DNA of 64,000 nt from M55B118 sp964501715 (GTDB lineage Bacteria; Bacillota_I; Bacilli_A; Izemoplasmatales; Izemoplasmataceae): NCBI GenBank assembly GCA_964501715.1, contig CAZCTR010000006.1, positions 1-64,000 of the forward strand, read 5' to 3'. A model generated the notes under the pieces. The model was given only the letters and a program-made list of their open reading frames with translations, was not told the origin of the DNA and did no database searches. Below, in pieces: positions 25,528 to 34,837 of the stretch (position 1 is its first letter; each line of letters begins with the position of its first letter). The position numbers and the translations under genes are program-made.

Positions 25528-26952
25528 TTAAAGTAGCGCTATTGAATGTTTAAGCCGGTCCTCAACACGATCCTCGCCCATGATTTCCATCATTTTTGGG
25601 AGGTCCGGTCCGTGCATGGCACCGCTGACAGCGATGCGTAAGGGCATGAAGAGCATCTTGCCTTTCATGGAGGTCTCTTTCCCGCTTTCCTTGACGCATT
25701 TTTTGATTGTCTGAGCATCCAGCGGCTCGGTCTGGCGGATTTTTTCAAGGAACGTCTGCAGAAGCTCCTTGACACCTTCCTGTTTCAAGAATTCCAGGGC
25801 GTCGCCTTCGACACTGAACGGTTTCTCAAAAAAATCGCGGTACATATCGACGATTTCCTGACCATAACTGAGACGGTCCTTGAATAGCGAGACAAGGTTC
25901 TCAAACCAGGTGTCGTCCTTGGTTTCGCCGATGCCCGCTTCAATCAGGTACGGTTTGCAAAGAGACATGAGCGCTTCATCGGAAAGGGCCTTGATGTAGC
26001 GGTTGTTGATGAATGTCAGCTTATCCTTGTCGAATACGGCGGGGGAATTCGACATGCGGGTCTCATCGAACCGTTTGATCAGTTCTTCCGGTGAGAGGAT
26101 CTCCTCTTTCTTATCGGGGCTCCATCCGAGCAGGGCGATGAAATTGAAAAGGGCCTCGGGAAGGAAACCGCGTTCCTTATACTGCTCGATGAATTGAAGG
26201 ATGTTCCCGTCGCGTTTGGATAGTTTCTTGTGTGCCTCGTTCACAATCAGGGGCATGTGCGCGAAACCTGGCCTCCGCCATGAGAAAGCATCGTAGACCA
26301 TGAGCTGTTTCGGGGTGTTGGTGATATGGTCCTCTCCACGAAGCACATGTGAGATCGCCATCAGATGGTCGTCAACGGCGCATGCGAAATTGTATGTCGG
26401 GATGCCGTTCCTTTTCATGATCACCCAGTCGCCGATATCCTCGCTTCTGAACGTGACTTTTCCTTTCACGATGTCATCGAATGTGAAGGCTGTGTCATCG
26501 GGAACCTTGAAACGAATCATGTAGGGTCCGTCCTGATCGGGTTTTCCCAGGCATTTTCGGGAATAATGAAGATTGGATTCTCCCCTCGCACGTTTCTTTT
26601 CGATTTCCTCTTCGAGTTCCTCGGGGCTGCAGTAGCATTTGTAGGCGAGCCCTTTCTCGATCAGTTCCTCGGCGAATTTCTGATAGGTTTCCAACCTTTG
26701 CAGTTGACGGTAGGGGCCGTAAGGGCCGCCCTTGTCGATCGATTCATCCCAATCGATGCCGAGCCATTTGAGATATTGCATCTGATTCTCGATGCCTTTC
26801 TCCACATTCCTTTTCACATCGGTGTCCTCGATCCTGACCACCATCGTGCCTCCGTGGGCACGGGCGAAAAGGTAATTGAAAAGGGCTGTCCGGGCATTGC
26901 CTATGTGAAGATAGCCCGTCGGGCTAGGTGCGTAGCGTACACGTACATTCAT
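25528..26952 (-). CDS. gltX: Glutamyl-tRNA synthetase
   Basis: A 474-residue class I synthetase of the bacterial GluRS type. The HIGH-like motif lies in PSPTGYLHIGNARTA (about 9-23) and the KMSKS-like motif is KLSKRDG (about residue 240). Cys residues at CYCSPEE suggest the zinc-type insert seen in many bacterial GluRS. AGGAGG precedes the ATG. It has its own promoter at 26992-27020 and no T-box. Whether it also charges tRNA-Gln, as in Bacillus, cannot be told here. Confidence 0.98.
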   Translation of the reverse strand: MNVRVRYAPSPTGYLHIGNARTALFNYLFARAHGGTMVVRIEDTDVKRNVEKGIENQMQYLKWLGIDWDESIDKGGPYGPYRQLQRLETYQKFAEELIEKGLAYKCYCSPEELEEEIEKKRARGESNLHYSRKCLGKPDQDGPYMIRFKVPDDTAFTFDDIVKGKVTFRSEDIGDWVIMKRNGIPTYNFACAVDDHLMAISHVLRGEDHITNTPKQLMVYDAFSWRRPGFAHMPLIVNEAHKKLSKRDGNILQFIEQYKERGFLPEALFNFIALLGWSPDKKEEILSPEELIKRFDETRMSNSPAVFDKDKLTFINNRYIKALSDEALMSLCKPYLIEAGIGETKDDTWFENLVSLFKDRLSYGQEIVDMYRDFFEKPFSVEGDALEFLKQEGVKELLQTFLEKIRQTEPLDAQTIKKCVKESGKETSMKGKMLFMPLRIAVSGAMHGPDLPKMMEIMGEDRVEDRLKHSIALL

Positions 26953-26991
26953 GTTTGTGGCCTCCTGTGAGTCTTGAATCTGGGATAATTC

Positions 26992-27020
26992 ATTATAATA
27001 CGTTTTTTAGTGCGGGACAA
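26992..27020 (-). promoter_or_regulatory. Promoter of gltX
   Basis: TTGTCC (27015-27020) and a perfect TATAAT (26992-26997), 17-base spacing, minus strand. Confidence 0.78.
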
Positions 27021-27032
27021 GCGTCGGCGGGT

Positions 27033-27062
27033 ATAAAAAAAAGCACACGGAGTGCTTTTTTT
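27033..27062 (-). terminator. Terminator after rpsI
   Basis: An 11-bp stem (arms 27036-27046 and 27052-27062, AAAAAAAGCAC and its complement) with a five-base loop. The A-run on one side and T-run on the other mean it can end transcripts in either direction. Confidence 0.8.
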
Positions 27063-27071
27063 ATGAAGTCA

Positions 27072-27467
27072 TTAACGTTTCGAGAATTGTGGCGCTTTAC
27101 GGGCCTTACGCAATCCGTATTTCTTGCGTTCGACGGCACGCGGGTCACGGGTGACCAATCCGGCGCGTTTCAAAGGTTTGCGATAATCGTCGTTCACTTC
27201 GATGAGTGCACGGGTGATTCCGTGACGGATGGCTCCGGCTTGTCCGGAAATGCCGCCACCTTGGACGTTGACAGAGATGTCGAATGATTTCTCGGAGTCG
27301 GTGATCGCAAGCGGCTGATTGACATCGAGCCGAACGGCGGGAGACGGAATGTAATCTTCAAACGGACGGCCGTTGACTGTCACTTTGCCTGTGCCAGGCG
27401 TAAGCGTGACGCGTGCGACAGAACTTTTTCTGCGACCAAGACCTTGGTATTTCACTTCGTTTGCCAT
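27072..27467 (-). CDS. rpsI: 30S ribosomal protein S9
   Basis: A 131-residue S9 with RRKSSVARV near the start and the basic C-terminal tail KKYGLRKARKAPQFSKR that reaches the P-site tRNA. It follows rplM by 12 bases and ends at a terminator. Confidence 0.99.
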   Translation of the reverse strand: MANEVKYQGLGRRKSSVARVTLTPGTGKVTVNGRPFEDYIPSPAVRLDVNQPLAITDSEKSFDISVNVQGGGISGQAGAIRHGITRALIEVNDDYRKPLKRAGLVTRDPRAVERKKYGLRKARKAPQFSKR

Positions 27468-27479
27468 GTTCGTTCCCTC

Positions 27480-27914
27480 CTAACCTTTCAACTCTAGCGC
27501 TTCAGGCTGTTGAGCCTGATGCGGATGTTCGCTTCCCGGATATACAAACAGCTTCTGTGCCTGCTTGCGTCCGAGTTTCCCATGAGGGAGCATGCCTTTG
27601 ATGGCGAGTTCCACCATGCGGATCGGATGCGTGCGGTTCATCTCTGTAGCCGTGACGGACTTGAAACCGCCGGCATACTGAGAATGCCTGTAGTATTTTT
27701 TATCCTGCCATTTTCTACCTGTGAGTTTAATGTCTTTTGCGTTGACGACAATGACATAGTCGCCGCAATCGACGTGCGGGGTAAACGTTGGTTTGTGTTT
27801 GCCTCTCAAAACCGTGGCCACTTCAGTGGATAAGCGTCCGAGGGTTTTGTCCTTGGCATCGACGACGAACCATTTGCGTTCAACGTTTTCGCCTTTCGCC
27901 ATGTATGTTTTCAT
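27480..27914 (-). CDS. rplM: 50S ribosomal protein L13
   Basis: A 144-residue L13 with ERKWFVVDAKDKTLGRL and HVDCGDYVIVVNA. The ATG at 27914 (MKTYMAKGENVERKW) has AGGAGG eight bases upstream and matches the Bacillus N-terminal length; a second ATG lies four codons on. It has its own promoter and a short structured leader. In most Bacillota rplM-rpsI follow truA directly; here about nine kilobases separate them. Confidence 0.98.
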   Translation of the reverse strand: MKTYMAKGENVERKWFVVDAKDKTLGRLSTEVATVLRGKHKPTFTPHVDCGDYVIVVNAKDIKLTGRKWQDKKYYRHSQYAGGFKSVTATEMNRTHPIRMVELAIKGMLPHGKLGRKQAQKLFVYPGSEHPHQAQQPEALELKG

Positions 27915-27978
27915 AGTGCTAGCCTCCTATTATCTTCTCATAGTCGGGCTATAAGGGAGATTCGAAAAATGTACCGAC
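27915..27978 (-). promoter_or_regulatory. Short rplM leader, possible L13-type control element
   Basis: About 60 bases separate the predicted start from the rplM ATG. A small stem pairs 27943-27947 with 27974-27978 (GTCGG/CCGAC), and CTCC (about 27957-27960) could pair with the AGGAGG Shine-Dalgarno. L13 leaders are known in Bacilli, but I cannot match the consensus confidently. Confidence 0.35.
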
Positions 27979-27982
27979 GTAT

Positions 27983-28011
27983 ATAATAGCCGATTTGCGT
28001 GTGAATGTCAA
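27983..28011 (-). promoter_or_regulatory. Promoter of rplM-rpsI
   Basis: A perfect TTGACA (28006-28011) and TATTAT (27983-27988) with 17-base spacing on the minus strand, just after metG. Confidence 0.8.
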
Positions 28012-28037
28012 ACCATTTGTGCGGATTATTGGTAATT

Positions 28038-29975
28038 TTAAGAGACGGTGTCCCCGGGTTTGAGGCCATCGACTTCAAGCAACTCCATTTCGTCTTTTCC
28101 GGAGCCCGCGAGAAGCATCCCTTCGCTCTTCTCACCGCGGAGGGTGACCGGTTCCAAATTGCGGATGATGACCACTTTCTTGCCGATGAGCTCGTCTGGC
28201 CCATAGTGTTTGGCGATGCCGGCGACAAGCTGTCTGAGGCGTCCTTCTCCGGCATCGACCTTGAGGACCAGAAGCTTGTCCGCATTCGGGTGGGCTTTGG
28301 CGGATTTGATCTTCGCGATGCGCAAGTCAAGTTTGGAGAAATCATCGATCGAAGCGAGATTCCCCTCCTCTTCTTCCCCGCTCTCAACTGAATCATCGTC
28401 TCCGCGGACGATTTTCTTGAGCTTGTCGACTTCCTTCTCGACATCGAGTCTCGGAAAGAGCGGTTTGCCCTTATGAACGACTTGATATGCTGTTTGTGCG
28501 CCATAATAAAGCGCCTGCCATGAGCGGGCATCCTCAGTGACACCGAGTTGCTTGAAGAGGGATTCGCTCGCCTCGATGAGAATCGGTTTGAGAAGAATGC
28601 CGATCTGACGCAAGGACTCACTCAAGTGATAAAGCACGTTCTCAAGTTCATCTTGCTTGTCTTCATCCTTCGCGAGAATCCAGGGGGTCGTCTCGTCGAT
28701 GTACTTGTTCGTCCTGGAAATAAGTTTCCATAGACTTCTGATGGCTTCTGAGACCTTTAACGCCTCCATGTTCTCAGTGAAGGATTCCGGTGTCTCTTTC
28801 ATGAGCGCCTCCAAGGAGTCGTCATAGTCGGTGGACCCTTCATGGTTTTCAGCGATCTTGCCGTCAAAATACTTGTTGATCATCGTGATGGTGCGGTTCA
28901 ATAGGTTGCCGAAGTCATTCGCGAGATCGAAGTTGATCCGGTCGACAAATGTCTCAGGGGTGAAAAGCCCGTCTCCGCCATAGGGCAGTTCTCGAAGAAG
29001 GTAGTACCTTAGCTCATCCAACCCATAATGCTTAAGCAATGTGTCGGGATAGATCACACCGCCTTTGGATTTGCTCATCTTGCCCTCTTTCATCATGTAA
29101 AAGCCGTGGGCGTGAAGCCTGAAATTGACAGGGATGTCAAGCGACATCAGCATGATCGGCCAGAAGATGGCATGAAAACGCAGAATGTCTTTCCCCACGA
29201 CATGGAGGACCTCGTCGCCGTTCCAATATTTTTGGAACTTTCCGTCGTCATCGGTGCCGTATCCGAGCGCGCTGATGTAGTTCGAGAGCGCGTCGATCCA
29301 CACATAGACCACGTGCTTCGGATTGGATACGACCTTGATGCCCCAGTCGAATGTGGTCCTTGAGACCGAAAGGTCGTTAAGACCCTGTTTGATGAATGAT
29401 AGCACTTCGTTTCGACGTGATTCAGGGGTGATGAAGTCCGGGTTGTTCTCTATGAATGTCTGAAGACGCTTCTCATATTTCGAGAGCTTCAAGAAATAGC
29501 TTTCCTCTTCGAGCCAGGAAACCTCGCGTCCACAATCAGGGCAGGTCTTCCCTTCCTCGAGCTGACCCTCTGTGAAGAAGGATTCACAGTGCATGCAATA
29601 ATATCCGCTATAGGTCCCGAGATAGATATCCCCTTGGTTCAAGAGCTGTTCGAAGATTTTCTGCACGACTGTCTTGTGGCGTTTCTCAGTTGTGCGGATA
29701 AAATCGTCGTAGGAAATCTTGAGACGGTCCCAAAGCGCCCTTGTCTGTTCCGCCATCTCGTCGACGTGCTTGATCGGGTCAAGTCCGCGCTCTTCAGCGA
29801 CTGACTCGATTTTCTTTCCGTGTTCATCCATGCCGGTGAGATAGTATGTGTCGTACCCCCGGAGTTGCTTGTAGCGTTTGAGGGCATCACAAAGCACCGT
29901 GGTGTAGGTGTTTCCGATGTGCAACTTCCCGCTCGGATAGTAGATTGGGGTGGTGACATAATAGGTTTTGGCCAT
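28038..29975 (-). CDS. metG: Methionyl-tRNA synthetase
   Basis: A 645-residue class I synthetase. It shows PSGKLHIGNTYTT (HIGH motif, about 15-27), the zinc knuckle CMHC...CPDC (about 125-147), KMSKSKGG (about residue 297) and a C-terminal EMAP/Trbp111-type tRNA-binding domain (about 540-645, FSKLDLRIAKI). I chose the ATG at 29975, eight bases after AGGAG. It is the last gene of tmk-holB-ricT-trmN6-rsmI-metG. Confidence 0.98.
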   Translation of the reverse strand: MAKTYYVTTPIYYPSGKLHIGNTYTTVLCDALKRYKQLRGYDTYYLTGMDEHGKKIESVAEERGLDPIKHVDEMAEQTRALWDRLKISYDDFIRTTEKRHKTVVQKIFEQLLNQGDIYLGTYSGYYCMHCESFFTEGQLEEGKTCPDCGREVSWLEEESYFLKLSKYEKRLQTFIENNPDFITPESRRNEVLSFIKQGLNDLSVSRTTFDWGIKVVSNPKHVVYVWIDALSNYISALGYGTDDDGKFQKYWNGDEVLHVVGKDILRFHAIFWPIMLMSLDIPVNFRLHAHGFYMMKEGKMSKSKGGVIYPDTLLKHYGLDELRYYLLRELPYGGDGLFTPETFVDRINFDLANDFGNLLNRTITMINKYFDGKIAENHEGSTDYDDSLEALMKETPESFTENMEALKVSEAIRSLWKLISRTNKYIDETTPWILAKDEDKQDELENVLYHLSESLRQIGILLKPILIEASESLFKQLGVTEDARSWQALYYGAQTAYQVVHKGKPLFPRLDVEKEVDKLKKIVRGDDDSVESGEEEEGNLASIDDFSKLDLRIAKIKSAKAHPNADKLLVLKVDAGEGRLRQLVAGIAKHYGPDELIGKKVVIIRNLEPVTLRGEKSEGMLLAGSGKDEMELLEVDGLKPGDTVS

Positions 29976-29980
29976 GAGAA

Positions 29981-30850
29981 TCACTCCTGTTTTGATTGCT
30001 TGAATTGTTGTTTATAAATTTGATACGCCATATAGACGTCGTTTTTTTTCACGTTTTGCGCTTTGGCGACCATTTTGATCGCCTCTTTTTCCTTGACACC
30101 GTCTTCCATCAAGAGCTCGATGCGTTCGATCCAGGTCTCACGGTCCATGGCCGTCTTCTCGGTGAACCCTTCGACGAGCACGACCATCTCCCCTTTGAGA
30201 CCGCTCAAGTCCACGTCCTCATCGGAATGAAAACGGATGCGTTCCTCAAAATGCTTTGTAAGCTCACGGGCGATCACGACCTCGCGTCGGTCGAAGATGG
30301 TTCGTACGCTGTCCACCAGGGACTGGATCCTATGGGGGCTTTCGTAGAATATGAGCGTGTAAGGCTCCCAGCGCAATTGTCTGAGCTCACGTTCCCGGGC
30401 GGTTTCCTTGTTCGGAAGAAATCCGACGAAAAGATGGGGAACAGTCGTGAGTCCACTTATGATGAGCCCATTCAACGCCGCGGCGGCTCCGGGAACAGGC
30501 ACGACCGGATGCCCTGCTCTCGCGACTTCGCGAACCAGCCCTTCCCCGGGGTCGCTCAACAAGGGGGTCCCCGCATCGCTTATCAAAGCGACGGTCTCGC
30601 CTCGCTTCAAAGCATCCAGGACCGACTTCAACCGTCTCGACTCATTGTGAAGATGAAAGCTTTCCATCGGAGTGTTGATGCCGTAATGCTTAAGCAACAC
30701 ACCGCTTGTGCGGGTGTCTTCGGCATAAATCCTGTCCACATGGTTCAGCGTGTTCACAGCACGGTATGTCATGTCTTCAAGGTTGCCTATGGGTGTGGCG
30801 ACGAGATAAAGCTTGGCCTGATTCGTCTGAAAGCTCGATAAACGTTCCAT
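29981..30850 (-). CDS. rsmI: 16S rRNA (cytidine-2'-O-)-methyltransferase RsmI
   Basis: A 289-residue tetrapyrrole-methylase-fold protein. It has YLVATPIGNLEDMTYRAV (about 15-32), AEDTRTSG, ISDAGTPLLSDPG and VPGAAAALNGL. RsmI methylates C1402 of 16S rRNA. I chose the ATG at 30850, with GAGGTGAG just upstream; it starts four bases before the trmN6 stop region and is followed by metG after five bases. Confidence 0.96.
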   Translation of the reverse strand: MERLSSFQTNQAKLYLVATPIGNLEDMTYRAVNTLNHVDRIYAEDTRTSGVLLKHYGINTPMESFHLHNESRRLKSVLDALKRGETVALISDAGTPLLSDPGEGLVREVARAGHPVVPVPGAAAALNGLIISGLTTVPHLFVGFLPNKETARERELRQLRWEPYTLIFYESPHRIQSLVDSVRTIFDRREVVIARELTKHFEERIRFHSDEDVDLSGLKGEMVVLVEGFTEKTAMDRETWIERIELLMEDGVKEKEAIKMVAKAQNVKKNDVYMAYQIYKQQFKQSKQE

Positions 30851-30854
30851 GGGC

Positions 30855-31598
30855 TCACCTCTTTTTTCCAAAGATACGCAGTGTCTCTTCACTGTAGGCG
30901 CCACTGCCGTCTTCATGGACATAAAGAGGTGGAAGCACCTTCATCGACTGCCCGGCATTGTTGGCGGCATCAACGAGCACCATGGTGGCCTCGGATCCGC
31001 TCCTGGGATGAACCAGGCGTAAGCGTTTCACACTGAACGCATGTTTAGAAAGCGTCAATAACACCTCATCAAGCCTTTGGGCCCGATGCACCATCACAAG
31101 TCGCCCTTTATCCTTGAGCAGTTTCTTGGATGTGACCACGATGTCTTCAAGCGAGATGGAGACCTCGTGGCGTGCGAGTTTCTTGTATTCGCTTCCGCTC
31201 ACGTTGGAATGGCGACTATATTTGAAGAACGGGGGGTTGCAAGTGATCAGGTCCATGCTGGTCGGGGGGAGATGACGAAGGGCGTGCCTGAAGTCCTCGT
31301 GAAGAATGGAGATGGTGGCTTCAAGCGCGTTGAGACTGATGTTCCTGCTCGCAATGTCCGCGACCTCCTTCTGTATTTCGAAGGCTGTGATGCGGAGGTC
31401 TTTCTTCCGGGTTGAAAGAAAGAGCGGGATAGGGGCGAACCCCGTCCCGATATCCACCGCCCGCCTGATTTTCTTTGTGATTGGGGCGAAATCCGCCACA
31501 AGGACGGAATCCAAAGAGAAATTGAGCATGTCCGGTCGCTGGATGATTTTCAAACCTTCAAACCCTAGTAAATCGTTGACGACCTCGTCACTGGTCAT
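30855..31598 (-). CDS. tRNA1(Val) (adenine-37-N6)-methyltransferase-like (YabB/TrmN6)
   Basis: A 247-residue class I methyltransferase. A SAM-binding loop AVDIGTGFAPIPLFL (about 46-60) and the catalytic NPPFF (about 119-123) mark it as an N6-adenine enzyme of the TrmN6/YfiC group. In Bacillus the equivalent yabB sits in the same yaaT-yabB-yazA-rsmI neighbourhood. Here the GIY-YIG gene yazA is missing between it and rsmI. It overlaps ricT by 11 bases. Confidence 0.9.
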   Translation of the reverse strand: MTSDEVVNDLLGFEGLKIIQRPDMLNFSLDSVLVADFAPITKKIRRAVDIGTGFAPIPLFLSTRKKDLRITAFEIQKEVADIASRNISLNALEATISILHEDFRHALRHLPPTSMDLITCNPPFFKYSRHSNVSGSEYKKLARHEVSISLEDIVVTSKKLLKDKGRLVMVHRAQRLDEVLLTLSKHAFSVKRLRLVHPRSGSEATMVLVDAANNAGQSMKVLPPLYVHEDGSGAYSEETLRIFGKKR

Positions 31599-32430
31599 GG
31601 CTGTTCACATGATCAAGCGGATCGTATTCATGGATTTTCAATAGCTCATCGACCGTGAAATCGTCATAAACGTCTTCTTCGAAGCGGACCCTGACTTGTT
31701 TTTCGAGGATGTTGACCGAAACGACTTTCGCCTCCCCTTTCGGGGTTTCGACTTTCGAATAGAGTTTCGGCAGGTCCTTCCTGTGTTCGATGTAGGTTTC
31801 ATTCTCATAGCGGATGCAGCATAGAAGCTTGCCGCACAACCCTGAGATGTTCGAAGGGTTCAACGACAGGTTCTGATTTTTGGCCATGCGGATCGAGACG
31901 GTCTCGAACTCGCCTAGGAAGGTGCTGCAACATAGCAAGTATCCGCAGGGACCGATGCCTCCGAGGAATTTCGCGCCATCGCGCGCGCCCACTTGACGGA
32001 GTTCAATCCTCACATGGAACTCGTTGGCGAGGTCCTTGACAAGCTCCCGGAAATCGACCCGCCCCTCCGCGGTGAAATAGACCACCAGTTTCGAACGGTC
32101 AAGCATGTATTCGGCATCGAGCAGCTTCATATCGAGATTGTGCTTGTTGACGTAGTATTTGCAGGATGACAAGACATGTTCGACATCTTCTCTGTTCTTC
32201 CTGCGTTTTTGAAAATCTTTCTCCGTCGCTTTTCTCAAGACAGGTTTCAGCGACGCCGCCAGATCTTTATCATTAATGGTTTTAACTTCTTCCATGATTT
32301 CTCCTATTTCAAGCCCTCTCACGGTTTCCACAACCACTTCCTCACCCAAGGTGAGTTCCATGTTGTTCGGATCGAAATAATATTTCTTTCCTGCGGTCTT
32401 GAAACGGATGCCAACCACTTTATTCGCCAT
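31588..32430 (-). CDS. ricT: PSP1-domain protein RicT (YaaT)
   Basis: A 280-residue PSP1-family protein. The core (about 65-170) contains DAEYMLDRSKLVVYFTAEG and GARDGAKFLGGIG. It is followed by the Cys-rich GPCGYLLCCSTFLG and GLCGKLLCCIRYE, which in Bacillus YaaT help hold Fe-S clusters in the RicA-RicF-RicT complex that aids RNase Y and sporulation/competence control. I chose the ATG at 32430, after AAGGATG. It overlaps holB by 11 bases and trmN6 by 11 bases. Confidence 0.94.
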   Translation of the reverse strand: MANKVVGIRFKTAGKKYYFDPNNMELTLGEEVVVETVRGLEIGEIMEEVKTINDKDLAASLKPVLRKATEKDFQKRRKNREDVEHVLSSCKYYVNKHNLDMKLLDAEYMLDRSKLVVYFTAEGRVDFRELVKDLANEFHVRIELRQVGARDGAKFLGGIGPCGYLLCCSTFLGEFETVSIRMAKNQNLSLNPSNISGLCGKLLCCIRYENETYIEHRKDLPKLYSKVETPKGEAKVVSVNILEKQVRVRFEEDVYDDFTVDELLKIHEYDPLDHVNSHDQ

Positions 32431-33412
32431 AGGACATCCTTCTTTCAAGTTCGATCATGACATTGTCCAAAGCCAGACGAACATTGATGTAGTTTTTGAG
32501 TGCAGCCTTGATGGAAATGAAACGCTCGACAATCTTCAGAAGGTCGGTTAATGCATAGCGTTCGGACAGTTCCATCGAGGTCTCCGCATGTTCAGCGAAA
32601 ACCATATCGGTTTGATTCCCTATTTTACCATAAACCATGTCCTTTTGATAGTGTATGCACACATCCAGGACCTGTTCAGGATGATTCCAAAGATACGTTG
32701 CGAGGTGTTCGTGAAAAGCCAGAAGCGGAGAGTTCCCCTTTGCGATCGCATCATACATGGCGACCGTATCGTCCAGAATGCCGACCAGGTTTTCATCATT
32801 CACATACGCTTCGGCATCCCCCAAGGTGCTATACAGCCTCGAAGCGAGTCTCGAGAGCGTCTGGTCGTATCCGAGGTCCAAGAGCGCCCGCTCGATCGAA
32901 GTGGCCGGCAAAGGATGAAAAGGCACCTTCTGCGACCTGGATATGATGGTGGGAAGCAAGTGCGAGAGGTCATCGGTGATCAATATCCCATAGATGTCCT
33001 TGTGAGGCTCTTCAAGAAATTTAAGCAACGCATTTGAGGCATAGGCGTTCATGGTATCCGCCTGATCGATGATATAGACTTTCGGACCCTCTTCGAGCGC
33101 GGTCCGGTTGAAATCGTGCTGGAGCTTCTGGATATCCTCTTTCAGGATCTGCGTCTTCGTCGGTCTGACGATATGCAGATTGGGGTGGGTCATATGACTG
33201 ACCCTCTTGCAGTGGTGGCATTCGCCACAAGGGCTGAGGGATGAGGAATCATTGCAAAGAAGCATGGACGCAAAAAAGAGCGCCGCCTCCATCTTCATAG
33301 TGCCCGCGTGACCTTCGAAAATATAGGCATGGGACAAGCGGTCGTTTCTGTAGCTGTTCTCCAGGAATCCTACCGCGGTTTTCTGCGCCTCTTTCAAAGC
33401 CGTGTATTCCAT
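32420..33412 (-). CDS. holB: DNA polymerase III subunit delta'
   Basis: A 330-residue clamp-loader subunit. A zinc module CGECHHC (about 62-68, with an earlier Cys) is present, as is the family SNALLKFLEEP. The Walker A position reads GHAGTMKM, lacking the usual GKT, as expected for the non-hydrolysing delta' subunit. It lies after tmk by ten bases, as in Bacillus tmk-yaaQ-yaaR-holB but without the two intervening genes. Confidence 0.93.
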   Translation of the reverse strand: MEYTALKEAQKTAVGFLENSYRNDRLSHAYIFEGHAGTMKMEAALFFASMLLCNDSSSLSPCGECHHCKRVSHMTHPNLHIVRPTKTQILKEDIQKLQHDFNRTALEEGPKVYIIDQADTMNAYASNALLKFLEEPHKDIYGILITDDLSHLLPTIISRSQKVPFHPLPATSIERALLDLGYDQTLSRLASRLYSTLGDAEAYVNDENLVGILDDTVAMYDAIAKGNSPLLAFHEHLATYLWNHPEQVLDVCIHYQKDMVYGKIGNQTDMVFAEHAETSMELSERYALTDLLKIVERFISIKAALKNYINVRLALDNVMIELERRMSYGE

Positions 33413-33422
33413 CTTACCACCT

Positions 33423-34043
33423 TCAGATCACATCGTCGAGAATGGCGATGACATCGTCGACAACGGATTCGATGTCCCGGTTGCCATCAATGACCTTGAT
33501 TCTATCCGGATACTCTTTGAGTAGTTGCTTGTAGCCTTCATAAACATCGGTGTGGAATTGTATGCTCTCCAAGTCGAGTCGGTCGATCTTGCGGGCGTTG
33601 TCGAAAACCCTAGCGAGACCGATCTCAGGCGGGACATCGATGAAAAACGTAAGATCAGGCATCGTGTCCTCTATGGCAAACTTGTTAAGCATGTATATGT
33701 TGTCTATGCCTAGCTTTCGGCCGGCACCTTGATATGCGAGCGAACTGTCGATGAAACGGTCGCACAGAACGATTTTTCCCGCATCCAGCGCAGGCCAGAT
33801 CTTTTCCACTATATGTTGTCTTCTGGAAGCCGCATACATCAAGGCTTCAGTCCTTGCATCCATTTCCTTGTTGTTGACATCGAGAATGACATCGCGAATC
33901 AGCTCCGAAATCCTGATGCCACCCGGTTCCCGTGTGCTGACAAAATCAAGCCCTTTCTCATGGAGCCTGTTTTCGACGGCTCTAAGGATGCTGGTCTTGC
34001 CTGAACCCTCAGGCCCTTCGAAAGTGATGAATTTCTTTGTCAC
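33423..34043 (-). CDS. tmk: Thymidylate kinase
   Basis: A 206-residue dTMP kinase. FEGPEGSGKTS (about 8-18) is the P-loop, TREPGG (about 37-42) the DR-type lid partner, and CDRFIDSSLAYQG the dTMP-binding element. It makes dTDP from dTMP. The start is a GTG at 34043, with AGGGAGTG seven bases upstream. First gene of the six-gene operon to metG, with a promoter at 34072-34100. Confidence 0.97.
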   Translation of the reverse strand: MTKKFITFEGPEGSGKTSILRAVENRLHEKGLDFVSTREPGGIRISELIRDVILDVNNKEMDARTEALMYAASRRQHIVEKIWPALDAGKIVLCDRFIDSSLAYQGAGRKLGIDNIYMLNKFAIEDTMPDLTFFIDVPPEIGLARVFDNARKIDRLDLESIQFHTDVYEGYKQLLKEYPDRIKVIDGNRDIESVVDDVIAILDDVI

Positions 34044-34071
34044 GGGCTTTCACTCCCTTTCTACTTTAAGT

Positions 34072-34100
34072 ATTATCGCACATTTCACCCCATTTTTAAA
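34072..34100 (-). promoter_or_regulatory. Promoter of the tmk-metG operon
   Basis: TTTAAA (34095-34100) and GATAAT (34072-34077), 17-base spacing, minus strand. It is back to back with the plus-strand promoter of the ABC genes. Confidence 0.6.
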
Positions 34101-34107
34101 CACGATT

Positions 34108-34138
34108 TTGAGAATAAGAGCCTCCTATGTGTTATAAT
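34108..34138 (+). promoter_or_regulatory. Promoter of the zinc/manganese-type ABC genes
   Basis: A perfect TATAAT (34133-34138) with an extended TG before it; TTGAGA (34108-34113) lies 19 bases upstream. I see no Zur- or MntR-type dyad over it. Confidence 0.6.
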
Positions 34139-34168
34139 GAGCATTGATACAAAAGGGAGGCCCGGGCC

Positions 34169-34837
34169 ATGCGCATAAGTGTTAACAATCTCTCCTTCGG
34201 TTATGACTACAGAACCGTGTTGAAAAACATCTCTTTTTCTATCGAGAGCGGTGATTTTTTAATCATTGTCGGGAAAAACGGAAGCGGGAAATCCACACTT
34301 GTCAAATGTCTTTTGGGAATCAACCGGGTCCCCGAAGGAAAGATCCATCTTGATGATATCGAGATCAACGAATATGAAAAATGGATCAATATCGGTTATG
34401 TCCCTCAGAAATTTGATGATTTCAACTATGAGTTCCCCATCACAGTCAACGAAATATTGAGTGTGTCCAAACTCAGTAAAAAAGACGACAATGAAAAGCT
34501 GAGCATCATGGACAAATTAAGCATTCTTGAACTTCAAAACGAAAATATCAACACGCTCTCAGGCGGTCAGCTTCAGAGGGTGTTCATAGCCCGTGCGCTC
34601 TTGAACCATCCGTCCCTTCTCATCCTTGATGAGCCCACCGTCGGAGTGGACAAGGACAATACAGACAAGTTTTACCGCGTCGTCAACCAGTTGAATGACG
34701 AAGGCGTCACCATCATCCTGATATCCCATGACCTGCAAACTTCAAGGGCCAATTTTTCTCATGCCATGTGGCTTGACGAAGGAGTCGCGACTCTCAAGGA
34801 TGTCAGCGAAGTCGCGCTCGGGGGTGAGCGCTCATGA
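34169..34837 (+). CDS. znuC: ABC transporter ATP-binding protein, zinc/manganese family
   Basis: A 222-residue ABC ATPase. Walker A VGKNGSGKST (about 34-43), Q-loop YVPQ, signature LSGGQLQRVF (about 131-140) and Walker B LLILDEP are all present, with the His switch ISHD. It is the AdcC/ZnuC/MntB type that pairs with ABC-3 permeases. AGGGAGG precedes the ATG by eight bases. It overlaps the permease gene by four bases (ATGA). Zinc is the likelier substrate by similarity, but manganese or iron is possible, and no substrate-binding protein gene is adjacent. Confidence 0.9.
   Translation: MRISVNNLSFGYDYRTVLKNISFSIESGDFLIIVGKNGSGKSTLVKCLLGINRVPEGKIHLDDIEINEYEKWINIGYVPQKFDDFNYEFPITVNEILSVSKLSKKDDNEKLSIMDKLSILELQNENINTLSGGQLQRVFIARALLNHPSLLILDEPTVGVDKDNTDKFYRVVNQLNDEGVTIILISHDLQTSRANFSHAMWLDEGVATLKDVSEVALGGERS

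Noticed and set aside
29996..30841. A 281-codon open frame on the plus strand opposite rsmI
   Set aside because: It is fully antisense to a clear RsmI gene with an operon context.
34101..34168. Zur or MntR box before the zinc-type ABC genes
   Set aside because: No dyad of the expected form lies over the promoter.
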